NCBI GenBank assembly: GCA_002914845.1
Contig: JXTC01000305.1
Location: 3,774 to 67,773, forward strand
DNA length: 64,000 bases
From: Trema orientale
Lineage: Eukaryota > Streptophyta > Magnoliopsida > Rosales > Cannabaceae
Reading direction: 5' to 3'
Made by a program: the position numbers and the translations under genes. Below the pieces are notes generated by a model, which saw only the letters and a list, made by a program, of their open reading frames with translations, did no database searches and had not been told where the DNA came from. Position 1 is the stretch's first letter; each line of letters opens with the position of its first letter. Shown here piece by piece: positions 12,368-24,904 of this stretch.

Positions 12368-15300
12368 ATGGATAGAATAGAATCAGTATCCAAGGACTCA
12401 AGTACTGATCATAACTTGACGGCATTAGTTGTCCCAGTTGATCAGAGTCCTCAACCCCAAAATCTCAGCCCACCATCCCCTCTTTGGGTACTGTACAAGG
12501 AGCACTACCAAAAATCTGGCATACATAGAAAGGTACGTTGCCGAAAAAAAACATAAAAAATCCTGGCCTATTTATATAAGTTACATAGTACACTTCTCCT
12601 CTTGTTAATAAGCCTTAAACTCAAATTTATTTACGAAAAAAATATCATCGTTCTAGTTATAATATTAAAACCAATAATAGCGATTGTTTAATTTTCATTT
12701 AAATAATTACATTTTGTTTATCTTACGGAATGATTTTATGTCTTTTCTGTTTTGAGATTTTCTTTTTACTTTTTTTAACATATATGTATTGAATAATGTT
12801 AATGATCACATACTTTTATCTGTTTTTTTTTTAATACCATGCATGCTTAAGTAGTATGTGATTGTGATAGTGATCAATTGGTATATGCTATTTCGTTTTA
12901 ATTTATTAATTGAAGAATGACAGTTCATATTTTGCATTAATTAGTATATTAAAAAATTAAAAAAAAAAATCATTCCCTATATATATTTATCTCCAAATTT
13001 ATTATCTTTCCGTAGCTTGTGCTTTTTGGGGGATAGTACTTATATATGTTGTGTAAAAACACAATGTGACAGGTGTTGGCGGAGGTCATAGCAACGTATC
13101 TGCTAGTGTTTGCGACCTGTGGTGCGGCTGCTATCAGTGGAAATGATCAGCGGAGAGTGTCGCAGCTGGGAGCATCGGTTGCCGGTGGCCTTATTGTGAC
13201 AGTGATGATTTACACCGTCGGCCACATTTCAGGTGCACACATGAATCCGGCTGTCACTCTGGCGTTCGCTGCTGTTCGACATTTTCCCTTAAAGGAGGTA
13301 CGTACAAATTCTCATTATCCCTTTTTATTTTTTATTTTAATATGAAATTGACACTGTACTAAATGGGATTCGAATTTCTCCTCTCTTACAAACTTGAACA
13401 TGCTCCAAGAACTCTAGAGAGTCTAGACCAATTGAGTTAACCTCAATTGGCAGTATGATCCCTCGTTAAAGTTTTTCTATTCTATATGTATATTTGCCCG
13501 GGAAAAGGAAAAAAAAGGCTAATTGATGAGCATTATTGTATTTGTTTACAAATTTAGTAACATGCATGCAACTGTTCATCTTTAAGTCAACAATTATTGA
13601 TACGGCACAACTGGCATATAAATAAATTACCGGCTAGAAACTACTAATAACTACTAAATTTAATAAACTAATACGTAATATATTGTTCTTTTTTATTTTT
13701 TTTTCCCGATAAAATAGTGAGAAACTTCCTTATTCCATCTCAAGGTTTATGATTAAAGAATATGCGTAAGTATAAATAATTGAAGTACTCCTTTAGTTTC
13801 AGTAATCTCCCCACAGACGCCATAGTAGTTCCTCAAAATACAAAACAACTACTATTAAATATTAGGGTTACTTTTACTAATATGTAAAAACAACAATGGG
13901 TGGAGTAGGATGTAAAAAGAACAGTGGAATAGTGAGTGGGATGGGATTATAAAAAAAAAAAATATGAGAGGATTAAGTATTAGGTTTAGAGTTTGACTCT
14001 CACAGTGTTGTGTGAGTTTTTTTTTTTCATTTTTTTTTTGTAATAAGTAGAGGTCATTAATTAGTTAAATCTCATTATTATTTTTTTTAAAAAATGAGTG
14101 GAATAAGAAATAATACGCTCATAAAAGATAAATGCTTTCCCTTTCTTCATTATATTTTCTTTCTATTACAAATTAATAAACATGCATTTAAAAGAGAGAA
14201 GAAATTGATAATAAGTAAAACTCAGACAGTTTTATTTAAAAACTTGACGCTTGAAATTGAATATCTGTACTTAAGTCAAATACAAATTAGACACAAGAAC
14301 TGTATTTATTGTTATTTTTCTCCTTTGATCCAATAACTATTCTAGAACATTATACTNAGCACCGTCTTTTCATCGCATAAATCAGTAATACATTTGTATG
14401 TATTATTTATCTTTAAAATACGTTATTTTATTAGTGCCACATTGTGTAATAGGTTCTTACTAAACGAGCTACTTTATGTGTTTTCTATATGTTCAATTAA
14501 AAAGAACATATATTCACTATGAAAGGTAGAGTACCACAATCCGTACATTCACATAATACAGAAGGGTCGACTCTTTTTTAGCCCAGATGGTCTGAGTAGT
14601 TATTTGGTAACCATCACGTACAGTCAATGTACTCTTAGTGATAACTAATTAGATGCATAAAGGAATTGTATGGTACTGTAGTAGTACGTAGTATCATTTT
14701 TAAATGTTTGCATTGTATACACTGTGTACCTTTTAATTAGTAATTAATTAAAAAATTAGGTCGATGGGGAAGTAGTTAATTATCTACAAATATATATATA
14801 TATACACGAATATATTGGCATCAATCTAGTAGGTATTTTTTTTTTTTTTACTTTTTTATAAGTATTGTTTTGGCCAATTAAAATCTGTCATGCACGTTTT
14901 TTTATGATAAAAAGAGGAGAGCAAAAAATAATAAATAATGAGTATTTATTTTTTTATTATTTTTTCAATCACTCAAATTATGATAGCCGTTAGATTATTC
15001 TACGTGGCAACCATATATAATTATATATATTTATATGGACATAATAACAAAAATATATAAGATATATTGATATACAAACAAAATTAATCACCACATGTCT
15101 ATAGATATTTTATTAAGTTGATTTTGGGTATTAATTATTATATATGGAGGCAGGAGGTAGAGAAAGCAGTGTTAAAACAAATCAAAAACTTATTAATAAA
15201 TTACGTCACGAGGAACCAATTGGGTTCCCAATTTGAGAAGTACCATTATTTGAATACAGACGATGGTCAAATGTGCTCCCAATCTTCACATGGTTACAAA

Positions 15301-18300
15301 AACAACAAACAAGAAATTATGTAATTTAATATTATCAGGATAAAAAATAGAATGTCGTCCGAAATCTGCATCAGCGATATGAAGGAATATTTTTTTTTTT
15401 TTTTTGAAAAACCATATGAAGGAAGTTTTCTTAATTCCATCTAACCAAACAAAGAGATAAAGACAACAATGGTAGTACATCAACTCTACATGATCACTAG
15501 CTAGATATATATAAATATATATATATAGGTTGCCAATTCAGTAGGTTTTTTTTTTTTTTCACTTATGTACAGGTATTTTTTTTTAGTCGTTAGATCATCA
15601 TCTAATGGTGATCCAACAGTTATAATGATGTGCATAAAAAGACGTGCATTATTAATACTATTTCTCTCTCATATTTTTTACAATAAAAAAATATGCGTAA
15701 TATATTTTCATTGGCCAAAATAATACCTATGTGTAGGTAAAAAAAAAATACCTACTGGATTGGCCCAATCCAGTAGGTATTTTATTTTTACCCATGTGTA
15801 GGTATTTTCTTTTAGCCATTGGATCACCAGATGGTGATCCAACGGCTATAATGAGGTGCATAAAAAGACGTGTATTATTAATTCTATTTCTCTATCCTAC
15901 TTTTTAAAATAAAAAAATATGCATAATAAATTTTTATTGGCCAAAATAATACCTATGTACAGATTAAAAAAAAAAAAAAAAAACCTACTAAATTGTTGTT
16001 TTCTATTTGCTAATACTCAATTAAAAGTTATAGTGCTCCTTTTGATCATCTAAAAACTGACATTTTCATTCAATCAATTTACTTGGGAAAATAAACAAAC
16101 GGATATATATATATATATGGAGAAGTCTTCCATGGGTTTGGTTTAAATGGTTACAATAATATTTATCCATGGATGGTTACAATGGTTTAAGCCGTTAGAT
16201 TTATATCCTACGGTGGTGATTAGTTTGGTGGTTGGCCAAAAACATTTAATGCTGACAAAAAAAATTTAATGCTATCACTATTTTTTTAAGTACCCATCCA
16301 TAGTCACAAAAAAATTGTAATCATTGAGAAGTCTTCCATATGTATATATATACTGGAATTATAGTAGTCTTCGTTTTTATCTTATGTCTTGAAGCAAAAT
16401 TGGAACATATAATACTAATAATATTTCTTCGAGCGAAAAAAAGAAAAAATTCGTGGGAGAAGCTGGCCGCCAGCTTGAGATGTTAGATAAAATCGAATAA
16501 AAATAGCGAGAAAGACTATAAGACAGATAAATTACGGTCCGAGGGACATGTAATAACTTATAGCTAGCTATAATTAGCTTATAGTCTATAATTGGCTCCA
16601 ACGTGTTAGGATAGGTTTGATTGAATTTATGAGAGGTCCAATAACCATTTGTAGNGTGTTTAATAAATAATAAACTCTGGTAACAAAATAAATAATAATT
16701 ATTATATATCTTTAGGTGACCCGATCATAATCGTATACTTAGTAGATAATATCTAATATAAAATATAAATATTCAGATATTAATGAATAATAATTACCTC
16801 TTTTTCGAAATTATAAAATAAACCTCCTATAAAAACATAAGTTTCTCTAGAATGCCACATAAACAATAAAATGAATCGGACGAATTTTGACCCAAGAGGT
16901 ATAATTTATTTATATAGTTATAAATTGTGTTCCAGTGGTACATAATCAAAGATTTTAATGGGATATAGACATAAATTTGCAGGTTCCACTGTATTGGGCA
17001 GCTCAACTTACTGGAGCTATTTCAGCTTCATTCACACTACTCGGAGTGCTCCACCCCATAAAACGTCTTGGCACAACATCACCTTCTGGGTCAGATGGTC
17101 AAGCTTTAGCAATGGAGATTGTCGTCACATTTACCATGATGTTTGTCACATCCGCCGTGGCAACTGACACTAAAGCTGTAAATATATATATATATATAGG
17201 GAGTTATTAACATTGTTTTTATACACTTTTTCAATGCAATGCGCTTTACATACGCTTACCGTCTCAGGTTGGGGAGCTAGCGGGTATAGCTGTTGGTTCA
17301 TCCGTGTGCATAACATCGATCTTAGCCGGGTAACCGAAAACTGCATCTGTCAGAATATTTCTCTTAATTTTAACAAAGACTAATTCTTTTAATTATACAC
17401 GGCTTGTAAATAAGCAAGCTGCTTCTTTTTTTATTATTATTATTATTTTATAAGAAAACATTTTTATAGTCTATACGCCAAAAAAACTTAAATTTATTGA
17501 ATTCTTTTTATGAGTTAACAATATTAGTTTAAATTTAAGAACAAGTTAATTAAAGAGAGATAGAAATCACCAAAAAAAGGGAACTAGGTCAGTGTATCCC
17601 TTGTTAGACCCCGTATTTATTATTTTATAACAATTATTTCCTTTCTTCTATTTTATAACAAATGCTTTCATGTTATTGATTGGGGTACCTGTGAGGTAAG
17701 GCGTCTAGCACAGAAATCACTGGTAGATAACTGGAAGTGTTTCCTATCACAGGATGCAATTATTAGAGTATAATTATATTATTAGTTGTCCACCTTTTAA
17801 CGGCTTAAGTTTAAGGGATATATATAGATTGGTTATTTGAAGATCTACAACTGTAAGTCATTAGCTTGTCACGTGTTTAGGCCTATTGTTTGTTTGCATC
17901 GTAACGTACATAATTTGAATTGGCATATTCCATATTGAAACCGTTACTTGTCCAGGCCTGGCCTACACATGAAAGGAGTGTGTTAGATTACAACATTATT
18001 GCTTGTCAACCTCCTAATAGCTTTAGTTTTTGAGATAAATTTGGTGAAAGTGGTAGTTAACAAAGTATATAAATCCATTGTGAACTCTGATTCATATTTC
18101 TGGGTATATTTGGCCACTTATCCCTTCAAATGAGTGGTGAGGCCTAAAACTGACAAATAGTATTACTGATTATCCAGACCAGTATCAGGAGGATCCATGA
18201 ACCCAGCAAGAACATTAGGCCCAGCACTTGCTAGTAACCACTACAAAGCGATTTGGGTTTATTTTGTCGGACCAGTCATTGGAACGCTTCTCGGGGCGTG

Positions 18301-18427
18301 GACTTACAGAATTATACGAGTCAGTGACAAGCCCGCCCATGCAATGACGCCGTCATTCTCGTTCAAGCTTCCACGAAGGAAGAGCAGCAGCCACGTGGAC
18401 AGAAAAGACTCTCTGGGTTCGGTTTGA
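12368..18427 (+). CDS. NIP2: NIP-B: NIP-III (NIP2/Lsi1-type) aquaporin
   Basis: Five exons: 12368-12532, 13073-13297, 16983-17177, 17268-17329, 18178-18427, encoding 298 residues. Intron lengths are 540, 3685, 90 and 848 bp, all GT-AG. First NPA is at residues 113-115 and second at 224-226, again 108 residues apart. The filter is Gly93, Ser212, Gly221 and Arg227. The N-terminal tail of about 55 residues is hydrophilic and Pro/Ser-rich. The C-terminus ends in a basic, Ser-rich tail finishing GSV, as NIP-A ends DSV. Intron 2 is swollen by MITEs and SINE-like inserts, and single n bases at 14357 and 16654 lie in it, so its true length is uncertain. Coding exons are intact. Family knowledge suggests silicic-acid or other metalloid transport; which cell type it serves cannot be read from the sequence. 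Confidence 0.96.
13340..13450 (-). mobile_element. tRNA-like SINE copy in NIP-B intron 2
   Basis: Read on the minus strand this has an A-box-like GGTTAACTCAATTGGT (from about 13444 down) and a B-box-like AAATTCGAATCCC (near 13375-13363), spaced as in a tRNA, followed by an AT-rich tail. The body differs from the SINE family at 2660 and 55131. No target duplication was confirmed. Confidence 0.5.
13970..14075 (+). mobile_element. 5'-truncated SINE in NIP-B intron 2
   Basis: A B-box-like TTTAGAGTTTGACTCTC is followed by long T runs and the family tail GTAATAAGTAGAGGTCATTA. This tail matches the minus-strand SINE at 2660-2861 and the + strand SINE at 55131-55282. The A-box end is missing. Confidence 0.55.
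14817..15012 (+). mobile_element. MITE copy 1 (PYAGTAGGTATT family), partial
   Basis: It starts with CAATCTAGTAGGTATTTTT and continues through TTGGCCAATTAAAATC and a TATGATAGCCGTTAGAT segment, as in the other family members. The right terminal repeat is missing, so it is truncated or broken. It lies in NIP-B intron 2. Confidence 0.5.
15532..15764. mobile_element. MITE copy 2, left member of back-to-back pair
   Basis: The left end is CCAATTCAGTAGGTTTTTTT and the right end AAATACCTACTGGATTGG, which are inverted copies of each other. The middle has an inverted pair around TGGTGATCCAACAG. It has the hairpin shape of a MITE and no coding capacity. It lies in NIP-B intron 2 and abuts copy 3 with no spacer. 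Confidence 0.7.
15765..15994. mobile_element. MITE copy 3, right member of back-to-back pair
   Basis: It begins CCAATCCAGTAGGTATTTT at the very base where copy 2 ends and finishes near ACCTACTAAATTG. The internal GGATCACCAGATGGTGATCC is a perfect small palindrome. It is clearly similar to copy 2 along its length, in the same orientation. Confidence 0.7.
16117..16340. repeat. Small insertion bounded by GAGAAGTCTTCCAT direct repeats
   Basis: GAGAAGTCTTCCAT occurs near 16121 and again near 16325 in the same orientation, bracketing about 200 bp with ATCCATGGATGG-type internal symmetry. It may be a short transposon in NIP-B intron 2, but terminal inverted repeats are not clear. Confidence 0.35.
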
Positions 18428-20925
18428 AATGAAATTACTCATGTGTTTCCTACAAGTGATAAGTCGTGACTCGTGGAGATTTATCTTTGACCCTTGACTC
18501 TGTCGTCTTCGGTGTGCTTTCCTTTGTCTTTGTCCTTTGTCCTTTCTTTTTTTTTTTTTTTTTGTGTTTCTTTTTAAGTGTGCCTTTAGCTTAAATTCAT
18601 GTACATATATGAACATTTTCCATGTTGTCATTTTCCAAGCTTCTAGACTAGCCTCTGCCTGCTTCGTGTACTTAGAAAAGACAGTTGGACTCGATGGTAT
18701 ATTAATCATGTATTAGTTAATTATATACAATTAGTTAATTTTATATATACACATTAGATTTTGTCCAACTGAACGAGGAACAAGACAGATATTAACGTAC
18801 TAAACTAGTTTAGTACTATAATCACGGTATATAACACTGGTGGTATACTAATTAGATAAATGAATCAAATCATGCAAGTTATAACTTTGAATAGCTTTAA
18901 AGTATTCCAGCAAAATATATATATATATAATAGCTTTAAAGTATAATAGACCTTTACCAAATGACATGCAACATTTCCTGATCAAGATCAACATTTCATG
19001 TCTTTAAAAAAAAAAAAATGGATCAACATTTCATGACTCATGAGCTAGCTGTCTCTAAATCAGAAGCTCATGAGCTTTCTCTACTTTTCTTCTTCTCTTT
19101 TCCCAAATATAAATTTTTTTCCCCTTCTCGTTCTCCTTATCCAATTATAGAATTCCACGAGCAGCGATAAAAATATCTTATCTTTTCTCTTGTTTTCTTA
19201 TTCTTTAATTAATTATATATATGAAGACGTGGATCCCATATATATTGGCTTCCACTTAAAGGGAAGCTTCCGAAGTCCCAACAATGTGAAGTATGATGGT
19301 TTAGTAAAAAAAGAGCCTCAACCACTAAATGAATTAATTAAGATTTTATTATGTATAAAAAAAACTGTATGTAATTACAACGTAACTAAATATTATTTCT
19401 ATAGTATATAACAATACCTATAAAAATATGTATGCACTTAATCGATTAATATTATTTCTATAGTATATAACAATACCTATAAAAATATGTATGCACTTAA
19501 TCGATTAATGTTGGTAATTTGAAATCAATTTATTGAACATGTATTACGATATCTGCGTCAGTATCTATAAGATAGACACAGCCCCATACTTTAACAGATT
19601 AAAAACTTATTTTGAGAGAATTAAAATAGGTAGAATGTTAAGGTTGACATTAATGGGTGTGTATATATATGGATAGCAAAGCTTTATCAAATTGCCTTTC
19701 ATGAACAAAATTCTATTACTTGTAAATATAACATTTGAATATTCTGCTATTTATTATTTTTTTTTTCAAAATCTCCCATTAATCTAATGTATTACTCTTT
19801 TTAACTTCAGTCTTAAGTCTTCGTTTTTTTTTGAAAAAAAAAAAAACAATTTGGTAAGGAAAAAAAAAAAAGAAATAGGAATTCTAACCTAATCTTTCTA
19901 GTCCGTTCTTTTATTGTGTTTAGTTATCCTTCTAATTACCAAATCCCTACCTAATTATGACATGTACAGCTCTTTTCCAGCCGCCTTAATTGTCACTAAT
20001 TTGTACTGCACAAAAAGTGAGGAGTGATGCGTACTTAATTTTATTATATTTGCTCTTTCTTGATTGATTCTAACTAACTCCAAGACGTGCAATTTTAATT
20101 TTCAGAGACTTCTAAACAAATAGTGGTGGACTGTACGAGAGAAATTATACAAAGTGAAAAACTGATCAGATGCTTCATTTGTTTTAAATGAGAATAATTC
20201 TCTACATTATTGCAGCGGATCTTTCTGATCTAATATAGTCAAATTTGGTATGGTTAAAAAAATTATTTGATAAGATTTCCAACACATATAGATCATCAAA
20301 AACAGAGTTATCTCAGTTATAACTTATCGAAATCGATACTTTGAATCTGGACAGTTTAAAACTATACTTATGATTTTTCCCAAAACTCGAGTGCCTGAGC
20401 ACAATTTTTCGAAAGAAATATATGTGAGACATCATTCTTTATAAAGTAATACTATTCACGATTGATGGGAGACCTGATCTCTTTCGGTCAAAATAATTAA
20501 TGCTCTGTTACACGAATTATGATAAATTCACGCTGTCATTACAAATTATTTTCCTTGTTTATATTATGATGTCTCAAACTATACAATGCTTCAGGAATAC
20601 GTACTTTACACTATCAAGTTATACCTATTATATATATACACATTTTTTGTCCATTATTTACGTGGATTTCTGTTATAGCCTAAAGAGATGATGGCGGCCG
20701 TGTGGTGATGGCTCCTGGTATATATAATCTGCGCTCCATTATTTGTCAAGCATATGAAGAGTCACTTTCTCACATAATTACAAAATAACCACAGTTTAAA
20801 AAAAACAAAAAAACAAAAAAAAATTGAAAAAGTGAATGCTACAGTAGTCTTTTAGTTAAACCTCCACCAGCTTTTGCCTTTTTACATCATTTATATCTGT
20901 TTGGACTATTTTTTAATCCCGACCC
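18428..20925. other. Intergenic between NIP-B and NIP-C
   Basis: AT-rich spacer. It holds a perfect 59-bp tandem repeat (19391-19508), a slipped direct repeat GATCAACATTTCATG flanking an A run (near 18988 and 19021), and several homopolymer and AT runs. No gene was recognised; short frames here have no family resemblance. Confidence 0.4.
19391..19508. repeat. Perfect 59-bp tandem duplication
   Basis: The unit beginning TATTATTTCTATAGTATATA at 19391-19449 is repeated without change at 19450-19508. Two perfect copies imply a recent event or an assembly artefact. Confidence 0.9.
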
Positions 20926-20929
20926 TAAT

Positions 20930-20937
20930 TATAAATA
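20930..20937 (+). promoter_or_regulatory. TATA box of NIP-C
   Basis: TATAAATA lies 180 bases before the ATG. The TATTTAAG...GATGCA block that precedes the other four array genes is absent here. Confidence 0.5.
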
Positions 20938-21109
20938 GGAGAAAAGAGATCCTTCTATATATATATATATATATACACATATGTATCTATTCTTGAGTTT
21001 CAAGTCCCAAGCTTCAAGTAAATACTATATATCCTTATATTATTCCCTTTCATACTTCTAATTGCGTATTTGCTTGAATTCTCGATTTCGGCCGATCTGA
21101 ATTTTGAAA

Positions 21110-23569
21110 ATGGCCAATTTGACTGACACCACCGAGCCACTACCATCAATATTGGGAATCCCAAATACCCCAAAGCCAAATATGTATGAAGTGATATGGA
21201 AATCACTTGAGCAACAATACCCACACGGTTTTTTTAAAAAGGTTTGTGTACATAAATATGAATTTACATATGTGTATAAAAACATAATATATATATAGAT
21301 ATTAATTTACACATACACATGGTACGTAAGACCATGCATATAATCTTATTAGGAGGCGTCACTCACTACACTTCACCATACATGTGTCATATAGAATCTT
21401 GTTTTTTTCTTTTGAAAAAATGTAGAATCTTGTTTTGCTTTTAAAGAAATAATTGCGTCAAAGTAGTCTAATTGTCTTATTTTCTTTGTTTTTTTTTTTC
21501 TCGAAGGGTATATTGGAAAATGATATTGTGTAAATTAGTAGTTAACCGTGTTATCATTCGTTAATATATAATATGATTGGGTGACAGGTGGTGGCAGAAA
21601 TCATAGCAACGTATCTTATGGTCTTTGTGACGTGTGGTTCAGCCGCACTGAGCAAAAGTGAGGAACACCATCATACAGTGTCCAAGCTTGGAGCTTCAGT
21701 AGCGGGTGGCCTCATTGTGACGGTGATGATCTACGCCGTTGGCCACATCTCCGGGGCACACATGAACCCGGCTGTCACTCTAGCTTTTGCCGCTGTTAGG
21801 CATTTTCCATGGAAACAGGTAACACCACATCCCATTATGAAATTACTTCCTTTTACAATTACATGAGTTGCTTATGTAATATAAGATTTTTAAGCTGAAA
21901 ATTGAACAAATTGATAAAGAAAATATATAGAAGAAAATAAACAACAGAGACAGTCACAATTAAGAAGCTTCTGTTAAAATTAATCATATATGTTGGTTGG
22001 ATTTGATTTTGTAATATATATATATATAGATATATATATTGAAAGAAAAGAGAGAGGAAATTTGAAAGTAAAATATTGGGAATATTTGTAAGGAGGGCAC
22101 GTGGACTACACTAAAAAGAACTATTTAACCACAAACACAAGCACCGCCTTTGCATAGTTTCTTACATGGGCCAGTGCTTTGAACAGAGGGATCGAAATCA
22201 AATAATATAGTATATTTTATTTCCAAAACTATGTACGTACAATTATTATAATTTGGTGAAACCTATATCTATCAGAAAGATGCAGGTATATTTATCTCAA
22301 AAGAAGAAAAAAAAAAGAAAAAAAAAAAGAAAGAAAGATGCAGATATACGGATGCATATATGGTTGTATCATATATATATCAACTATTGATTTGGTACAT
22401 TGGCCATAATCAATGGCAAGGGCGTTCACATTCAAAGGATTTAATTGTTCTTACTTTTCTAAAGATCAAAATCTGCTGGGTTTACTTAATATATATATAT
22501 ATATACGGTATAATAAGGAAGACAATATTAATCATTAGATTTCCTTTTGATGTTTATGAAAATAAATGTTGTTATTGGAACTGTTTGTAACCGTCAGATT
22601 AAAAATTAATATTGGTTTCCTATCTACAATAATAAAGAAAATCGCTATTGTACTATTCGCTTTTTATACATGATTATGTATTAGTTATATATTCATTGTG
22701 TCGCAGGTCCCAATTTATGCAGCAGCTCAGCTAACAGGAGCCATATCTGCCTCATTTACGCTGATCGTACTGCTGCACCCAATTGAAAATGTTGGAACCA
22801 CATCGCCTTCCGAAACAGAGATCCAAGCTCTAATCATGGAAATTGTTGTAACATTTTCCATGATGTTCGTCACTTCAGCCGTGGCAACCGATACTAAAGC
22901 TGTATATATCACAATCAGACCATACATGTATAATTTATACTATACTCAGTAAATAAATAATTTTCTAATTAATAATGACCATGATTTTGCTATTGCCATA
23001 ATGTTCACAGATAGGAGAGCTAGCTGGTCTTGCAGTTGGGTCAGCAGTCTGCATAACATCAATTTTGGCCGGGTAATTAGCAATAGTAGTACTTTAACTA
23101 TCACTTGCATTTTTCAATTACTATAATGTTACTCAACAATATTTTTATCAATCGCCCCTCCCAAAAAAAAAAGTAACATAACAGAATCATTATATTATAT
23201 TTTATTGTTAACACATAATATATATATATATATATGTATATCATTGATTATTGATAATATGTATACTACTAAATGCAACTTTTGGAGTGAAAATATATGT
23301 ACAGACCAATATCAGGTGGATCAATGAACCCAGTAAGGACAATAGGCCCAGCCATTGCTAGCGGTTACTATAAAGCAATTTGGGTGTACGTAATCGGACC
23401 CATCACTGGGACATTAATGGGGGCATGGTCTTACAATCTGATTCGGGTGACCCATAATGAGAATTCGACCCATTCATTTTCATTTTCATCCGGACGTCTC
23501 CGCCGGGGAATGAGCACCAATACTGAAGCCCAGGTTGCCAGCAAAGAACCTCCAGAACTATTGGTCTGA
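21110..23569 (+). CDS. NIP2: NIP-C: divergent NIP-III aquaporin with an NPV second motif
   Basis: Five exons: 21110-21241, 21588-21818, 22707-22901, 23011-23072, 23305-23569, encoding 294 residues. Introns are GT-AG, 346, 888, 109 and 232 bp. First NPA is at residues 104-106. The second motif is Asn-Pro-Val (215-217), read from AAC CCA GTA AGG, followed by the expected Arg218. The filter is otherwise Gly84, Ser203, Gly212, Arg218, and the inter-motif distance is still 108. Other differences from its neighbours: an N-terminus starting [10 protein letters not shown] instead of MDR/MDS, two extra residues with a His triplet in the loop after membrane span 1, Ile rather than Val at the start of exon 4, and a C-terminus ending PPELLV. 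NPV also occurs as the second motif in some NIP-II boric-acid channels. The gene looks intact. Possible shift in substrate preference is inference. Confidence 0.96.
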
Positions 23570-23576
23570 ATATCAT

Positions 23577-23747
23577 NNNNNNNNNNNNNNNNNNNNNNNN
23601 NNNNNNNNNNNNNNNNNNNNNNNNNNNNNNNNNNNNNNNNNNNNNNNNNNNNNNNNNNNNNNNNNNNNNNNNNNNNNNNNNNNNNNNNNNNNNNNNNNNN
23701 NNNNNNNNNNNNNNNNNNNNNNNNNNNNNNNNNNNNNNNNNNNNNNN
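23577..23747. other. Assembly gap (171 N)
   Basis: The N run starts seven bases after the NIP-C stop codon. The 3' untranslated region and any element straddling it are not visible. Confidence 1.
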
Positions 23748-24904
23748 GCCTGTTTTTTTTTTTTTTTTTTTTCTGAAGTAACTGATTTTGGGCTTTTTCT
23801 TACGGGCCTTTTTTCAGGCCCAGTTTTTTTAAAAATATCATAGCCGTTGCAACTATTTTAGCCGTTTATTGTTTTTTTTTTAATTAGAAAAATTAATTAA
23901 AAAAATGCATTAAATTCTATCCTAAGGAACCTGATAATGACTAATAACATATAAATTAGAAAGTTGTCATTGATGATTATTGTTTTACAGCTTATATATC
24001 TTACTAGAGTAAGATAGAAGAGACAAACCATAAAATCAACCATGATTCTACTCCAGTGCACATAGTTGTTTCAAAATCTAACTCTCATGCATGCATGGCC
24101 GGGTAATTCATTAATCTTCAATTTGTCTTAAAATAAAAAATAAAAAATAAAAAGGTACACCATATTTATGGATAAATGTTACTCACAACCACCTAAATGT
24201 CATTGTCTGCACTGTTAGGACTTCTTGCTAGCTACCATTAATTATAAAGCTTCAACGAGTGTCAATATCTCATTAAAAACCTAAAACAAAGAACTCTCTG
24301 AATATCAATGATTTATATCTACAGATATCAATATACATATTATGTTCATTTACCATTGAAAAATTTTAACTAATGATTCAGAGCAAATGTACTTACATGT
24401 ATTGAAGTTGATGTAGAGTCATATGAGTGAAGTTTTTTTTATTTAATGTAACTTTAGTATATACTGGAATGCGGTCACTTCACCAGCAAATCTATAAATA
24501 CCTCTTTTCCTCATTTATTTTTCACTCAAACAACTCTTTTATCTCTTTATTCTCTCATTTCTCTATTGTTTTCTCAAATTCTCAATTTACATTTCTCTAA
24601 TTAACTATATAATCTAATTACTATATAATATTAATAATTATAAAATTATAATTTATAGTTATATTCTCTATTACTATATTAATAATGAATTAATGATGAT
24701 GAAGTAGACAAAAATTTTATCAATAAAATTGAATTTGTTATTTTTCAAATTTAATTCACTTTTTTTTTTCATCAACTTAAGTTATGTATTATTTTTTAAT
24801 TTTTATGATAAAAGTTGTAAAATTATTTGTGATAAAAGTTTTATCACATATGTATAATTTTTTTTAATTATTAAAATTCAATAAAAAGTTTATTATAAAA
24901 CATT
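23748..24904. other. Intergenic after NIP-C, nothing firm
   Basis: Very AT-rich. Short GGGCC clusters near 23789-23823 could be the left subterminal part of the hAT-like element whose right end is at 25139. No gene seen. Confidence 0.35.

Noticed and set aside
16958..17167. Second frame overlapping NIP-B exon 3
   Set aside because: It is a shadow of the real exon, which is supported by splice sites and by protein similarity to the other array genes.
18353..18709. Minus-strand frame of 118 codons opposite NIP-B exon 5
   Set aside because: Lys/Arg-rich by composition (poly-T on the + strand) and antisense to a well supported exon.
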